Assembly: GCF_030055435.1 (NCBI RefSeq)
Contig: NZ_JASFYG010000002.1
Span: forward strand, 255,791 to 319,790
Direction of reading: 5' to 3'
Length of the DNA: 64,000 bases
Origin: Methanothermobacter sp.
Lineage (GTDB): Archaea > Methanobacteriota > Methanobacteria > Methanobacteriales > Methanothermobacteraceae
The notes under the pieces are model-generated. The model saw only the letters and a list, made by a program, of their open reading frames with translations. It was not told where the DNA came from and ran no database searches. Below are positions 62,680 through 64,000 of this stretch, in pieces. Each line of letters begins with the position of its first letter. The first letter of the stretch is position 1. The translations under genes and the position numbers were made by a program.

Positions 62680-63580
62680 AACAAAAAATGCAACACTCAA
62701 GTCAATCATAGATGTTATACTCTATGAGAACCCATCCACACAGGATGAGATTGCAGAAAGGCTTGGAATAACAAGACGGTATGTTACCAAACTCCTCCAG
62801 CCCTTAATAAAGGAGGGTGTTGTGAGAAGGGCCTACATTGTGGATATAAAGAAATTTGAGGAATTCCCGGAGCTCTTTGGGGAGGAGGTTACATCCAGGG
62901 AATACGCAGGGAGCTTTTTCATCAAGGAGATACTCAGGGACATGGCACAGCATGTCTGCAAGCAGCTCAGGAAGTCATTCAGGTCCCTTGAGGAATACGA
63001 TGAGGACCTTGCAAATGAGGCCCTGAAGATGGACTACATAACAAACACCATGCACGAGAAGGTGAGGTCCTCTGTTGATACAGCCATAGCAATGAATCCC
63101 TACTCGGAATTCAGCAAGACAATGGCATTCACAGAGATTGCCTATGACCTTGAAAGGATAGGTGATCACTCTGCAATAATAGCCAACTTCGCAGTTAAGG
63201 AGTCCTATGAGGTTGACCCCGCGATGATGGAGTACCTCCGAGAGATGTTTTCAATTGCTGTTGAGATGGTGAATACAGCAATGGATGCATTCCTCAACGA
63301 GAAACTTGAACTCAAGGCAAAACTCATGTCCCTTGAGGACGATATTCACAGGGTCCAGAAGAACGCCCTTAACTGTGTGGCCACACAGATGGCCGAAACA
63401 CCATTTGAGGACAAGGAACGCTCAACCTACTACATATCCCTTTCAAGGGTTGTGAAGACCTTTGAGAGAATAGCAGATATTTCAATTGAGATATTCGATA
63501 CCGCAGGGGAGTATTACAGGAATATACCGAGAACAACAACACCTGAGCGTTTCAGGAGGCGTGAGAGGGAGGGTATGTGA
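62669..63580 (+). CDS. PhoU-family protein with N-terminal helix-turn-helix
   Basis: A 303-residue regulator. Residues about 10-65 are a winged-helix domain (S-T-Q-D-E-I-A-E-R-L-G-I-T-R-R-Y-V-T-K-L-L). Two PhoU three-helix units follow, with metal motifs E-I-A-Y-D-L-E-R-I-G-D-H near 172 and V-V-K-T-F-E-R-I-A-D-I near 270. HTH-PhoU fusions occur in archaea and probably couple phosphate state to transcription; no phosphate transporter is in the window. ATG 62669 is chosen because family members begin near there; ATG 62651 is possible. Confidence 0.85.
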   Translation: MKNKTKNATLKSIIDVILYENPSTQDEIAERLGITRRYVTKLLQPLIKEGVVRRAYIVDIKKFEEFPELFGEEVTSREYAGSFFIKEILRDMAQHVCKQLRKSFRSLEEYDEDLANEALKMDYITNTMHEKVRSSVDTAIAMNPYSEFSKTMAFTEIAYDLERIGDHSAIIANFAVKESYEVDPAMMEYLREMFSIAVEMVNTAMDAFLNEKLELKAKLMSLEDDIHRVQKNALNCVATQMAETPFEDKERSTYYISLSRVVKTFERIADISIEIFDTAGEYYRNIPRTTTPERFRRREREGM

Positions 63581-63786
63581 TTTATTAATTTATTTCTTTG
63601 TATTCCCTTATTTTCCTCTCTTCCCATACTCAGAAGCATATAACTTGTAAAGACACTGAATGGATGCCTATATGCTATGATTCATATTACTCAGAACTGT
63701 TATTCAGTAGCACCAGCTGCGGACTTGGAAAGAAGTAGGAGGAAAGGTAAGTTTTTCTATACAATAGGCGTATCCCTTAAGTTCCT

Positions 63787-64000
63787 CTACTCTCTTCCGG
63801 GTTCTTTTGTATTCATCGTCCTGCATATTTCTGCCCCTTCAAGGGATGCGTAATCTGTCTCCAATATTCTTTTCTCCTCGCCGTCGTAGTGTATTTCTTC
63901 GATGTCGAAGAATTTTCTGAAGGCTGGTTCACGCACCTTCTCCTCGTATACGTGGGATATGAGTCCGGGGAGCCGTCCTATCATGAAAACCCCGGCACCT
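63787..64000 (-). CDS. citrate synthase family protein, C-terminal part (truncated by window edge)
   Basis: Only the last 71 codons are present; the frame is open to base 64000. The sequence M-I-G-R-L-P-G-L-I-S-H-V-Y-E-E-K preceded by G-A-G-V-F, followed by R-E-P-A-F-R and I-H-Y-D-G-E-E, is the typical end of citrate synthases and citryl-CoA lyases (last helices and the C-terminal arm contributing an active-site Arg). In Methanothermobacter it would feed the incomplete reductive TCA branch; that is inference. The C-terminal tail after D-G-E-E extends about 25 residues further. Confidence 0.78.
   Translation of the reverse strand, partial: GAGVFMIGRLPGLISHVYEEKVREPAFRKFFDIEEIHYDGEEKRILETDYASLEGAEICRTMNTKEPGRE

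Overview
The window reads as chromosome of a thermophilic hydrogenotrophic methanogen, most probably a Methanothermobacter. Support: methanogen-specific genes (comA for coenzyme M, a methanogenesis-marker-16 protein, an MfnE-like methanofuran kinase, a five-subunit CO dehydrogenase/acetyl-CoA synthase operon), archaeal information-processing genes (histone, TFE, RadB, ABCE1, FtsZ, the L11-L1-L10-L12 stalk cluster), the divergent trpY/trpEGCFBAD arrangement known from M. thermautotrophicus, archaeal TATA boxes, and ribosome binding sites of the AGGAGGTGAT type often followed by TTG or GTG starts. There are no insertion sequences, prophage genes or CRISPR arrays.

Layout. 1-2.1 kb: end of a glycosyltransferase-like gene, a flavin disulfide reductase, hypC. 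2.2-9.4 kb: the TrpY repressor and the complete tryptophan operon. 9.4-18.2 kb: a leftward block with tRNA-Ile, adenylate kinase, a DUF59 protein, a short archaeosine-synthase-like protein, a glutamate-synthase-like FMN protein, an HD protein, TFE, an F420-ligase-like protein, and a tight four-gene run of comA, a soluble ABC ATPase, a Cys-rich GTPase and an Fe-S protein. 18.26-18.42 kb: nearly three identical 56-bp tandem repeats in a divergent promoter region. 18.4-30.2 kb: rightward ftsZ, secE, spt5, ribosomal stalk genes, alaS, marker 16, thiI and the FBP aldolase/phosphatase. 30.3-37.7 kb: mixed-strand housekeeping genes. 38-44.4 kb: pth2, mfnE, a zinc ribbon, EF-1beta, a TctA-like membrane protein, a methyltransferase and a type IV pilus-like ATPase/TadC pair. 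44.4-47.2 kb: a CbiMNQO cobalt transporter. 47.5-55.6 kb: the cdh operon, whose corrinoid protein would use that cobalt. 55.6-64 kb: a HEAT-repeat gene broken by an in-frame stop, a GT-C/toroid fusion protein, a geranylgeranyl-reductase-like protein with its ferredoxin, tRNA-Leu and tRNA-Thr, a phosphoesterase, a membrane protein/HTH-PhoU pair, and the end of a citrate-synthase-family gene.

Most notable observations: (1) four 12-residue repeats with paired histidines at the C-terminus of CbiO; (2) the 56-bp repeat array; (3) short duplications of start regions at two gene junctions, one making a mini-ORF relay between alaS and marker 16; (4) two genes, thiI and the HEAT gene, whose reading frames seem to begin at ATT behind strong ribosome binding sites; (5) an 8-bp hairpin directly abutting the L1 ribosome binding site; (6) two very short divergent promoters that appear to give leaderless mRNAs in both directions; (7) the uncharacterised ATPase/GTPase/Fe-S cassette coupled to comA. 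Start codons were chosen from ribosome binding sites and family N-termini; alternatives are noted.
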